A stretch of 22,936 bases of DNA. Source: Flavobacteriales bacterium. Lineage in GTDB: Bacteria > Bacteroidota > Bacteroidia > Flavobacteriales > UBA7312. The translations under genes and the position numbers were made by a program. This document shows positions 15,421 through 22,638 of the stretch, piece by piece. Below the pieces are notes generated by a model, which was not told the origin of the DNA, searched no databases, and was given only the letters and a program-made list of their open reading frames with translations. How positions within the stretch are numbered: the stretch's first letter is position 1; each line of letters opens with the position of its first letter. The stretch spans positions 1 through 22,936 of the forward strand of contig PKDP01000010.1 of assembly GCA_002862585.1 (NCBI GenBank), read 5' to 3'.

Positions 15421-15849
15421 ATGGATATAACACTAAAAGATTTTTATAACAAAAATAAATGTAATCAATTTTTTAATGAAGACACATACTTAGAACAATA
15501 CCCTGAGGTTGCTGACTTTTATCAACCTTATTGTAAAGAGCATAGCGTGACAGAAAAAGAAAGACTGTATTTTCATTGGGTCTGCTATGGTATAAACATG
15601 GGTATGTTGCCATGCAAAACAACAGACATACACAAATTTTTAGCTTTCCTTTTTGAAGAGATAGCCTATGCACATCGACAAAAAGAACGGCTACTAAAAA
15701 TGATCGTAAATTTTATTAGGACTACTACATACAATCCGCATGTGTGTGATTCTAACGAAGATGGAGACTTCAATATTAACTTAGTTAAGTCGGTTGCATT
15801 TAATCTTGATATAGAAAAACGTATACAGGAACATGACTTCAATGATTAA
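15421..15849 (+). CDS. Small protein with a transferase-associated 'YLxxYPEV' motif
   Basis: Residues 18-65 of this 142-residue protein contain FNEDTYLEQYPEVADF and, about 20 residues on, FHWVCYGINMGMLP. This resembles the short FDxxYYLxxNPDV...HYxxxGxxEGR unit often found beside or within glycosyltransferases of bacteria and phages. The remainder is helical and rich in charged residues. No catalytic motif is visible, so it may be an accessory or acceptor-binding protein. It lies between a methyltransferase and GT paralog 3 and overlaps the latter's start region. Confidence 0.62.
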   Translation: MDITLKDFYNKNKCNQFFNEDTYLEQYPEVADFYQPYCKEHSVTEKERLYFHWVCYGINMGMLPCKTTDIHKFLAFLFEEIAYAHRQKERLLKMIVNFIRTTTYNPHVCDSNEDGDFNINLVKSVAFNLDIEKRIQEHDFND

Positions 15850-16684
15850 AGCGATATGCTCATATTTTAATTATAATAATAATCCTGTTAGAAAATCTAA
15901 CTATGAGAAATTTAGAAAAAACTTTGCTCATGATCTAATTACAGTAGAATTAGCTACAGACGCATCTCAATTTTTTATAGATGATGCTATACAAATTGTA
16001 GCTAAGCCTGAAAATTTTTTATGGCAAAAGGAAAGATGTTTTAATATAGCTTTAGAAACTTTGCCTGACAGTGTAGATAAGATTGTATGGGTAGATACAG
16101 ATGTAGTATTTCATAATAACGATTGGCTTACGGAATTAGATAAATTATTAGATGAGAAGTGTTTTGGTCAACCATTTGAAAGAGTGGTAGAGCTAGACAA
16201 TCATTTTAATCATAATCTCAACTGCTTTTCTTATGCCAAGCTACTACACTCTTACATACATCATAATGAACCTATAGGACGCAGTTTGGCTGTTGGACTA
16301 TCCTGGGGATGTCGCAGATCACTTTTACCAAATGGCTTCTATGATAAACATATTATGGGTAGTAATGATGGCTTACAGCTATACGCTTGGTTAGGTGATA
16401 TTATTAATTACAAGATATTTGCAATGCCTAATAATTTGATACAAGATTTTTTAAATTATTATCAACATCTAGACAAATTTTCTGGCGTAGATGTTGGCTA
16501 TTGCACAGGTGTTATAGAGCATTTATATCATGGAGACTACAAATATAGAGGATATAATTCTAGAGAAAAAATACTTACTCATGATTTTAATATTAAAGAT
16601 CTGGAAATTGATAGCAACGGGCTATATAAACTAAACAATAAAGGTAAATTTGATGAAATCAAAGAACACTTCTCCAAGCTGTGA
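15842..16684 (+). CDS. GT-A-like glycosyltransferase paralog 3
   Basis: This 280-residue protein is homologous to the products at 4039 and 4851. It has WQKERCFNIALETLP (61-75), IVWVDTDVVF (81-90, DxD at Asp85/Asp87), SWGCRRSLLPNGFYD (154-168), GSNDGLQLYAWLG (173-185) and HLYHG (227-231). All motifs are intact, unlike paralog 1. ATG 15842 is chosen because MIKAICSYFN then aligns end to end with MLRCISYYFN of paralog 1; ATG 15833 is in frame but only two nt after the AGGA. It lies some 10 kb from its two relatives, near the other edge of the cassette. The gene overlaps the previous stop and the next start. Confidence 0.75.
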   Translation: MIKAICSYFNYNNNPVRKSNYEKFRKNFAHDLITVELATDASQFFIDDAIQIVAKPENFLWQKERCFNIALETLPDSVDKIVWVDTDVVFHNNDWLTELDKLLDEKCFGQPFERVVELDNHFNHNLNCFSYAKLLHSYIHHNEPIGRSLAVGLSWGCRRSLLPNGFYDKHIMGSNDGLQLYAWLGDIINYKIFAMPNNLIQDFLNYYQHLDKFSGVDVGYCTGVIEHLYHGDYKYRGYNSREKILTHDFNIKDLEIDSNGLYKLNNKGKFDEIKEHFSKL

Positions 16685-17609
16685 CAAAACCAATGCTATC
16701 ATGTTGTCGGCTTGTGGTAGAGTTGGTACAAATTTCATACTATCAGCAGTTCGTTCAAATTTTAAAGAATGGTTTTGTTTGGGTGAATTTTTCAATCATA
16801 TCTTCTGGGGTATGTACACAAAAACAAAAATTCTACAATTAATGGCTGCACATAAAAGCAATTATATATATAAGTATGCAGGATGGCTTGATGCACATCA
16901 GGAGTTTATACTTAGAAATTTATCAGGTTTAGTTCGTGAATATCACTCAATACCTATAGAGAAACTTATTGGAGAGATGGAAAGATTTATAGAGCCATCT
17001 AACGAAGAATTGTATGGAGTAAGTTTAAAGTTTTTAAACAAAACTATGAATAAAAACACCATAGTAAAAATTTTCTTAAATCAAACATCTTTAGAAGAAA
17101 CAAACAGGTTGAATAATAATATAGACATAAACCAAGTACTAAAACACTGCAATGCTTTAATAATACCGCACAGGAAAAGTACTTTATTAACGCACATTAG
17201 CGAAGTTAAAGGAAACTTAAATAATGTATGGTATGTTGATACTAACGAAAAAAATATGGACAGAATAGAAGAATGCAAAAAACTAAAGATTGAGTGGGAT
17301 AAAGAAGCATATTTAGGTAAATTTAATCAGGTAAAAAACGCTCAAGAAAAAATTACTGAAATATATAATAACTTTGATGGACCTAAGTGCATAATAAATT
17401 ATGAAGCATTACACGCACATAAAGATAAACTGCAGTACCTTCAGGAAGTCTATGATCAAAACGGTATAAACATAACGATAAAACCAGAAGAAATAGATCA
17501 TATAACAATTAGGCAGTCTAAGGATCAACCATTAGAAGACAACTTTAATAACCCTGAAGAGTTTTTAAAAGATTTTCCCAATATTCCAACTGAGATACTA
17601 ATAGGATAA
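16653..17609 (+). CDS. Probable sulfotransferase-fold protein, remote
   Basis: The 318-residue product starts with IMLSACGRVGTNFILSAVRS (16-35), a Gly/Ser/Thr-rich loop after a strand that looks like the 5'-phosphosulfate loop of Stf0-type sulfotransferases (GRSGST...), followed by CLGEFF (42-47), comparable with their GEPF segment. ALIIPHRKSTLLTHIS further on may be the 3'-phosphate region. No Lys follows the first loop in the usual place, so a sulfotransferase activity is only probable. ATG 16653 with AAGG at 16641-16644 is preferred to the in-frame TTG at 16650. Last gene of the glycan cassette; it overlaps paralog 3 by 32 nt. Confidence 0.58.
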   Translation: MKSKNTSPSCDKTNAIMLSACGRVGTNFILSAVRSNFKEWFCLGEFFNHIFWGMYTKTKILQLMAAHKSNYIYKYAGWLDAHQEFILRNLSGLVREYHSIPIEKLIGEMERFIEPSNEELYGVSLKFLNKTMNKNTIVKIFLNQTSLEETNRLNNNIDINQVLKHCNALIIPHRKSTLLTHISEVKGNLNNVWYVDTNEKNMDRIEECKKLKIEWDKEAYLGKFNQVKNAQEKITEIYNNFDGPKCIINYEALHAHKDKLQYLQEVYDQNGINITIKPEEIDHITIRQSKDQPLEDNFNNPEEFLKDFPNIPTEILIG

Positions 17610-17612
17610 AAT

Positions 17613-18080
17613 ATGAGACCAAACTGGACAGATTATTTTTTAGGAATTGCAAAGGTTGCATCGCAGCGGAGTCACGACATTCACACGCAACACGGATGCG
17701 TGATTACAGATCAACACAACAGAATACTGGGTGTCGGATACAATGGCTTTCCTAAAGGTATGGATGACGAATCCTTACCAAAAACTCGTCCAGAAAAATA
17801 TGATTGGATGATTCATGCTGAACGCAATGCTTTGTCTAATTGTGTGGTGCGTCCAGACAATGGCATTGCATATATCACAGGTCAGTGTTGCAATGACTGT
17901 ATTCTCGCCCTACACCAAGAAGGAATAAAAAAAGTAATAATGTGGGACAGCCACGGAACAAAATTATTTAACGACAAAGAACAAAAAAAATTCAACCTTT
18001 TTGTCAAACAGAGTAAGATAGAAATTATAAAAATAAAACCGAATGTTTCTTGGTTGCAAGATCTATCCGGTGTACTATAA
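17613..18080 (+). CDS. dCMP deaminase (cytidine/deoxycytidylate deaminase family)
   Basis: This 155-residue zinc enzyme converts dCMP to dUMP, the precursor of dTMP. The zinc/catalytic signature is His68-Ala-Glu70 (MIHAERNAL) with Cys93-x-x-Cys96 (TGQCCNDC); the Pro usually found before the first of these Cys is itself a Cys here. The N-terminal HTQHGCVITD and GYNGFPKG segments are typical of ComEB/Dcd-type dCMP deaminases. AGGA at 17603-17606 is the ribosome site. It starts the nucleotide-metabolism section, four nt after the glycan cassette, and sits just before the ribonucleotide reductase, a pairing common in lytic phages. Confidence 0.9.
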   Translation: MRPNWTDYFLGIAKVASQRSHDIHTQHGCVITDQHNRILGVGYNGFPKGMDDESLPKTRPEKYDWMIHAERNALSNCVVRPDNGIAYITGQCCNDCILALHQEGIKKVIMWDSHGTKLFNDKEQKKFNLFVKQSKIEIIKIKPNVSWLQDLSGVL

Positions 18081-18081
18081 T
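18054..18081 (+). promoter_or_regulatory. Candidate sigma70-type promoter before the RNR gene
   Basis: TATAAT at 18076-18081 is a perfect -10 hexamer; TTGCAA at 18054-18059 lies 16 nt upstream as a four-of-six -35. It overlaps the end of the dCMP deaminase gene and faces the RNR gene. TATAAT occurs often by chance in DNA this AT-rich, so this is moderate evidence only. Confidence 0.38.
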
Positions 18082-18087
18082 ACTATC

Positions 18088-18162
18088 ATGACTGTAAATT
18101 TTATTAACACTTACCCAGCTGATGGCCTTTATGTTATTTCTTTCGCCGTCGCTGTATCCTGA
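18088..18162 (+). CDS. Possible 24-aa micro-ORF upstream of RNR
   Basis: ATG 18088 to TGA 18162 encodes MTVNFINTYPADGLYVISFA plus VAVS, with a hydrophobic C-terminal half. It fills most of the largest gap in this part of the window. There is no Shine-Dalgarno; if the TATAAT at 18076-18081 is a real -10, transcription would begin close to its ATG. It may be a leader peptide or chance. Confidence 0.25.
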   Translation: MTVNFINTYPADGLYVISFAVAVS

Positions 18163-18170
18163 ATTATTTT

Positions 18171-18176
18171 AAGGAG
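18171..18176 (+). promoter_or_regulatory. Strong Shine-Dalgarno for the RNR gene
   Basis: AAGGAG ends 5 nt before ATG 18182. It is the closest match to the consensus in the window, which suggests high translation of the reductase. Confidence 0.75.
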
Positions 18177-18181
18177 AAGAT

Positions 18182-20380
18182 ATGTCTGCGCTTCAAGAAC
18201 TTCAAAACTATACTTTCGTTTCTAAATACGCTAGATGGTTAGGAGACAAGAATCGTAGAGAGACCTGGAAAGAAGCAGTTGAGCGTGTGCAAGACATGAT
18301 GCATACTCAATATGACAATAATGATGTCACAGAAGATATTAATTGGGCCTACGACCTCATGCTCAAGAAGAAGGTGTTGGGTAGCCAGAGAGCCTTACAG
18401 TTCGGTGGAGAACCTATTTTAAAAAGACACGCCAAGATCTACAACTGTACAAGCTCATACTGTGATCGATTGAGATTTTTTCAAGAGTGTTTCTGGTTAT
18501 TGCTGTGTGGTAGTGGCACAGGGTTCAGTGTTCAAAAACATCACATTGCCAAATTACCGACCCTTTCTCCAAACACAAAAGATAAGCGTAAAGGAGTAAA
18601 GTATAAAATAGAAGATAGTATTGAGGGTTGGGCAGACGCTTTGGGAGTGTTATTGAGTTCGTATTTCACAAAGCCTACTGAAAATAAATTTAAAGAATAC
18701 AAAGATCAATATGTCGTTTTTGATTATAGTAACATCAGAGAAAAAGGAGCAACTCTGTCTTCTGGCGTAGGCAAAGCTCCTGGGTTTGAACCATTACAAA
18801 ATGGATTAGAAAAAATTAGAGAATTATTGGAGGTGTGCGTTGACAGAAAACAGAAAAAGCTCAGACCGATTGATGCTTATGATATTATTATGCACTCAAG
18901 CGATGCTGTACTATCTGGTGGCGTACGCAGAAGTGCATCCTTAGCGCTATTTAGTCCAGATGATGAAGAGATGGCAAAAGCTAAAACTGGCAACTGGTAT
19001 GTAGATAATCCACAGAGAGCCAGAAGTAATAACTCAGCCTTATTGCTAAAAGACGATACAACATATGAACAATTCCAAACACTTATGGATTCTGTAAAAG
19101 AGTTTGGTGAGCCAGGTTTTATTTGGAGTGACTCTACAGAAATGACATTTAATCCCTGTGTTGAAGTGGGTATGTGGCCTGTAAACGAAGAGTCTGGTAG
19201 ATCAGGATGGCAGGGATGTAATCTTTCTACTATTAACTGTTCTTCATTATCTGATGAAGAAGATTTTTATGAACGCTGCAAAGCTGCTGCAATTATTGGA
19301 ACTTTACAGGCTGGATTTACGACATTAGATTATTTAGGAAACGACAGTAAGACTATTTTTGAAAGAGAGGCTTTACTTGGTGTTTCTTTAACAGGGATTA
19401 TGGAAAAGCATGAGTTAGTATTAACAGAAAAAGTTTTGAAAAAGGGTGCAAAAATTGCTGTTGACACAAATAAAGCATTGGCTAAAAAGATAGGTATCAA
19501 TCAGGCAGCAAGAGTTACGTGCTTAAAGCCTGAAGGTACTAGTAGTAGTATGCTTGGAACAAGCTCTGGTATTCATCCACATCATGCAAAAAGATATGTT
19601 AGACATGTACAAGCGAATATTCTAGAAGCACCCTATCAACACTTTAAAAGTTATAATCCTAAAGCGTGTGAAAAATCGTCTTGGTCTGCCAATGATACAG
19701 ACGAGGTTGTAAAATTTCCTATTGAAGTTCCTGATGGCTCTAAGCTGAAAAACCAATTACCAGCTTTAGAAATGTTGGGTGTTGTAAAAGATGCTCAAAG
19801 GAATTGGGTCCATTCTGGAAAGAACAGATCCTTATGCACTCAAGATTTTCTAAGCCATAATGTTAGCAATACTGTTACTGTGCAGCCTGACGAATGGCAA
19901 GATGTCACAAAGTTTATATATAACAACAGAAAGTTCTTTGCTGGCATTAGTCTTATTCCACAAAGTGGAGACAAGGATTATCCACAAGCACCATTTACTA
20001 CAGTATACACTACTAAAGAAATAGCCAAAGAATACGGAGATGCGTCATTATGGTGTTCTGGTTTAATTGAATTAGGTCTAAATGCTTTTGATTTAAATCT
20101 ATGGGCTGCTTGTGACTATATGACTCTAGAGCAATCATCTGACAAAGACTCAGAAGACAAAAAACTATTTGCCATAAAAATGCAAAGATTTGCTAAAAAA
20201 TATTTCGATAATGACTTAAAGAGATTGACTTACTGTATGAAAGATGTATACAACTGGAAGATATACACAGATCTATATAACAGTTTCGCAAAAGTTGATT
20301 ATACACAGCTATTGGAAACAGAGGATAATACCACAGGAATAGAGGAAATTAGTTGTGCTGGCGGTGCATGTCTGATTTAG
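18182..20380 (+). CDS. nrdJ: Class II (adenosylcobalamin-dependent) ribonucleoside-triphosphate reductase
   Basis: This 732-residue monomeric-type reductase makes deoxyribonucleotides from ribonucleotides using a B12-derived thiyl radical. It is close in length to the Lactobacillus leichmannii enzyme (about 739 residues). YNCTSSYCD (Cys89) carries the first redox Cys; NPCVEVGMWP (324-333) holds the thiyl-radical Cys326 and catalytic Glu328; GWQGCNLS (Cys346) carries the second redox Cys. The C-terminal EISCAGGACLI (Cys725, Cys730) is the swinging dithiol for re-reduction by thioredoxin. All key residues are present and there is no intein. Being class II it works with or without oxygen but needs host-supplied cobalamin. 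It lies between dCMP deaminase and PhoH. Confidence 0.93.
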   Translation: MSALQELQNYTFVSKYARWLGDKNRRETWKEAVERVQDMMHTQYDNNDVTEDINWAYDLMLKKKVLGSQRALQFGGEPILKRHAKIYNCTSSYCDRLRFFQECFWLLLCGSGTGFSVQKHHIAKLPTLSPNTKDKRKGVKYKIEDSIEGWADALGVLLSSYFTKPTENKFKEYKDQYVVFDYSNIREKGATLSSGVGKAPGFEPLQNGLEKIRELLEVCVDRKQKKLRPIDAYDIIMHSSDAVLSGGVRRSASLALFSPDDEEMAKAKTGNWYVDNPQRARSNNSALLLKDDTTYEQFQTLMDSVKEFGEPGFIWSDSTEMTFNPCVEVGMWPVNEESGRSGWQGCNLSTINCSSLSDEEDFYERCKAAAIIGTLQAGFTTLDYLGNDSKTIFEREALLGVSLTGIMEKHELVLTEKVLKKGAKIAVDTNKALAKKIGINQAARVTCLKPEGTSSSMLGTSSGIHPHHAKRYVRHVQANILEAPYQHFKSYNPKACEKSSWSANDTDEVVKFPIEVPDGSKLKNQLPALEMLGVVKDAQRNWVHSGKNRSLCTQDFLSHNVSNTVTVQPDEWQDVTKFIYNNRKFFAGISLIPQSGDKDYPQAPFTTVYTTKEIAKEYGDASLWCSGLIELGLNAFDLNLWAACDYMTLEQSSDKDSEDKKLFAIKMQRFAKKYFDNDLKRLTYCMKDVYNWKIYTDLYNSFAKVDYTQLLETEDNTTGIEEISCAGGACLI

Positions 20381-20392
20381 TCCTACTCCTAG

Positions 20393-20397
20393 AGAGG
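20393..20397 (+). promoter_or_regulatory. Shine-Dalgarno supporting a TTG start
   Basis: AGAGG ends 7 nt before TTG 20405. No ATG or GTG is available in this frame before the conserved core. Confidence 0.65.
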
Positions 20398-20404
20398 TAC
20401 AACC

Positions 20405-21091
20405 TTGAGAAAACGCAAAATTAAAAAGGCTACTGACAAACTAGCCCCTGAAGAACATATCGTTGGATTCAAAAATAGGCTCAATCCCAGGTCTATAAAT
20501 CAAAAAGATTATATTAGAAATGTAGCAGAAAACACCATTACGTTCTGTCAGGGAGTTCCTGGTAGTGGGAAGACGCATATTGCTGTTGGTATGGCTTTAG
20601 AATATTTATTAGATTATAAAGTCCAAAAAATAGTTATTACCAGACCTGTTGTAGAAGCAGGAGAAAAACTAGGCTTTTTACCAGGTAGTGTTGAAGAAAA
20701 GCTGCATCCATATTTATTACCATTGTTTGATGAAGTAAATTATTTTTTAAAAATGGAGCATTTTAATAAACTTAAATCTGGTAGGGCAATAGAAATTGTA
20801 CCTTTAGGCTTAATGAGAGGCAGAAGCTTTCATGACTCTTTTATTATTGCTGATGAATGTCAGAATGCTTCTTATGATCAATTAAAAATGTTGCTGACTA
20901 GAATTGGCATAAATAGCAAAATGGTTCTTACTGGTGATCTAGATCAATCAGATTTAAATTTCGATCAAAAGGGTGGCTTTGGATCTATTATAAATAGATT
21001 GCAGGGAGCCAATGGTGTTGGTTTTTCTAGTTTAGAAATCTCTGATATCGTTAGAAATCCAATTATAGCAGAAATAGTCAATAGGCTTTAA
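20405..21091 (+). CDS. phoH: PhoH-like ATPase
   Basis: The 228-residue product has the PhoH P-loop ATPase core: Walker A GVPGSGKT (50-57), VITRPVVEAGEKLGFLPG (77-94), Walker B FIIADECQNA (146-155, Asp150-Glu151) and MVLTGDLDQSDL (173-184), the sensor region. PhoH-like proteins are widespread in marine phages; their role is debated (phosphate stress or RNA metabolism). The start is TTG 20405, supported by AGAGG at 20393-20397. It lacks the N-terminal PIN or KH domains found in some host PhoH proteins. Follows the reductase by 24 nt. Confidence 0.92.
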   Translation: MRKRKIKKATDKLAPEEHIVGFKNRLNPRSINQKDYIRNVAENTITFCQGVPGSGKTHIAVGMALEYLLDYKVQKIVITRPVVEAGEKLGFLPGSVEEKLHPYLLPLFDEVNYFLKMEHFNKLKSGRAIEIVPLGLMRGRSFHDSFIIADECQNASYDQLKMLLTRIGINSKMVLTGDLDQSDLNFDQKGGFGSIINRLQGANGVGFSSLEISDIVRNPIIAEIVNRL

Positions 21092-21103
21092 AATGAAAAA
21101 TAC

Positions 21104-21132
21104 TTGCCAATAGCACAGTACTTACTTACAAT
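21104..21132 (+). promoter_or_regulatory. Sigma70-like promoter before the recombination-gene block
   Basis: TTGCCA (21104-21109) and TACAAT (21127-21132), each five of six to consensus, are separated by exactly 17 nt in the 94-nt gap after the PhoH gene. It would start transcription near 21139, about 45 nt before the next ATG. Confidence 0.55.
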
Positions 21133-21143
21133 AAAAGAAGTAC
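21118..21143 (+). repeat. Inverted repeat across the promoter, possible operator
   Basis: GTACTT (21118-21123) and its reverse complement AAGTAC (21138-21143) flank the -10 element with a 14-nt spacer. The half-sites lie in the promoter spacer and at the predicted start point, positions at which a repressor could bind. Six-bp arms can occur by chance. Confidence 0.35.
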
Positions 21144-21185
21144 CATAAGAGTGGATGGAATACGTTTCTCATTTTATAAATTAAT

Positions 21186-21533
21186 ATGCCAACATATACA
21201 TATTTTTGTGAATTTTGTAATAAATCATTTGATCTTTTTGCTAATATCAACGATTACAAAGATAAAGTAAGATGTGATAGCTGTAATAAAATATGTGGCA
21301 GAAACTATCAAGAGGATATGCTTACTCTAAACAGCTCCGTAAAGAAAAGTGACTCTGAATTAAAAACCCTGGGAGACCTGGCTCAAAGAAACACAGAAAA
21401 ATTTAGCAATGACTACAAAGCTGAATTACAAAGAAAACATTATTCCAATAGAGGTAAAGAAGATCCTAACACTGTTTTGCCTGATGGAATGTCTAGAATA
21501 GAAAGGAAGCCAAAAACAATTTGGCCCAAATAA
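21186..21533 (+). CDS. FmdB-type zinc-ribbon protein
   Basis: This 115-residue protein begins MPTYTYFCEFC, the standard FmdB/CxxC-CxxC opening. Cys8 and Cys11 pair with Cys30 and Cys33 (VRCDSCNK) to form a small zinc ribbon; Cys37 is extra. The C-terminal two thirds are polar and basic with no known domain. Proteins with this ribbon are common in marine phages; FmdB was first noted as a putative regulator, but its phage role is unknown. No clear Shine-Dalgarno. First gene after the promoter candidate at 21104, and upstream of a recombinase gene. Confidence 0.8.
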   Translation: MPTYTYFCEFCNKSFDLFANINDYKDKVRCDSCNKICGRNYQEDMLTLNSSVKKSDSELKTLGDLAQRNTEKFSNDYKAELQRKHYSNRGKEDPNTVLPDGMSRIERKPKTIWPK

Positions 21534-21534
21534 T

Positions 21535-21906
21535 ATGAGTACAAGACAGATTAATGATCATGAACCTGATAGCAAGATATATGAATACTACACAATATTC
21601 GGACAGCATGAGTATTTAGATAATAAAAATTTTCCAAGGCTAGAGGATGGTACTGGAGATGTCCTAGCTAAAAGCATTACTTTAGGTAATAATACTAGAT
21701 ATTTTTTAAAACTAGGATCACACGGCAAAATATATAATCCTATCGGCATGTATTCAGAAGGAACATCAAATAAGTTCTTATCTAAAATTGGTAAGAAGGC
21801 ATGGGAGTTTAAGTCGGTATCACTTAGAGTATTTGATCTATATGTAAATTTTTTAAAGACTAAGAATATTGCGTGGTTAAGAAATGCAGAAAGAGAGATG
21901 GAATAA
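21535..21906 (+). CDS. Hypothetical protein, 123 aa
   Basis: This soluble, slightly basic protein is rich in Lys, Asn, Tyr and Phe. A polar N-terminal region is followed by a short beta-type segment (RYFLKLGSHGKIYNPIGMY) and a helical C-terminus (RVFDLYVNFLKTKNIAWLRN). No signal peptide, membrane helix or known motif. The stop at 21904-21906 overlaps the next ATG by one nt (TAATG), so it is co-translated with the HTH-like gene. I do not recognise the family; the neighbouring genes suggest a replication or recombination setting. Confidence 0.7.
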   Translation: MSTRQINDHEPDSKIYEYYTIFGQHEYLDNKNFPRLEDGTGDVLAKSITLGNNTRYFLKLGSHGKIYNPIGMYSEGTSNKFLSKIGKKAWEFKSVSLRVFDLYVNFLKTKNIAWLRNAEREME

Positions 21907-22220
21907 TGGCAAAGGTATCTAAAACCAAAGAATATGCTGTTCGATATTTGAAAGAAGTTATTCAAATGGAGGATAAGCAAATAGCTAAAGAGTTAAATCT
22001 ATCTGAACAAACAATAGTAGATATTGTCGGTGTAGAAAATTCCAATAATGCGAACATTAAAACAGTATCTAGTAAAGCTAATTCTTTTATCAAAGAAACA
22101 TCTGGCAAAAAAACCAAAAATGTTACTATAATGACACAGCCAGCATCGGAACTAACTGACGATAGAGAAAGCAATATCAACTCCAAGTATAAGAACGCTA
22201 TCAACAAAGCCCGTGAATAA
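21906..22220 (+). CDS. Small protein with helix-turn-helix-like segment
   Basis: The start is ATG 21906, giving 104 residues; an in-frame GTG at 21873 lies inside the upstream gene and lacks support. MEDKQIAKELNLSEQTIVDI (21-40) has the spacing of a helix-turn-helix: a helix, a turn after Leu, then SEQTIVDI as recognition helix. The rest is polar and probably disordered with many Ser, Asn and Lys. It may bind DNA and regulate the block downstream of 21104, but that is inference. The next gene starts by GTG inside its end (8-nt overlap). Confidence 0.65.
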   Translation: MAKVSKTKEYAVRYLKEVIQMEDKQIAKELNLSEQTIVDIVGVENSNNANIKTVSSKANSFIKETSGKKTKNVTIMTQPASELTDDRESNINSKYKNAINKARE

Positions 22221-22638
22221 ATACATTTCTAAATATTCGAATGGCAAAGAAGTATCTGCTGCTCAATATATTACGGAATTAATTTGTGAGACTAAAGCAA
22301 GAATTGAACAAAAAGATTTACATTACAGATTTTGGAATAATAAGGAATGGGCTTCATTTTATAAAAGTCAAATTTTTACAGCACACAGACTCTTGAAAAG
22401 GTATAGTGCTAAGGCAATTATAGCAGCTATCAAAGATAAGAAATGCTATAGAACCTACTCTCTAAGATCTAAATTTTTAACACCGTTAATACAGAAACAT
22501 GAAAAGATCTTGTCTCAACAGAACAAAGATGTTACAATAGACTTGAGTAGAGATAAGTCTACTTACAAGAAACATAAAACCAATAAGAGTATTTTATCAA
22601 AACTTAAGGATCTAGACGATGAGCAAAACCAAAAGTAA
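22213..22638 (+). CDS. Hypothetical basic protein upstream of the recombinase
   Basis: This 141-residue protein starts with GTG 22213 within the end of the previous gene. It is mostly helical and basic (RFWNNKEWASFYKSQIFTAH, KRYSAKAIIAAIKDKKC), with a Lys-rich tail. The composition would suit nucleic-acid binding. No domain recognised. It overlaps the recombinase gene by 20 nt, so the two are translationally coupled and may act together in recombination or repair. Confidence 0.68.
   Translation: MNKYISKYSNGKEVSAAQYITELICETKARIEQKDLHYRFWNNKEWASFYKSQIFTAHRLLKRYSAKAIIAAIKDKKCYRTYSLRSKFLTPLIQKHEKILSQQNKDVTIDLSRDKSTYKKHKTNKSILSKLKDLDDEQNQK

Noticed and set aside
18081..18181. Cobalamin riboswitch before the B12-dependent reductase
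   Set aside because: The gap is about 100 nt, far shorter than a B12 riboswitch, and no B12-box-like conserved sequence is visible.
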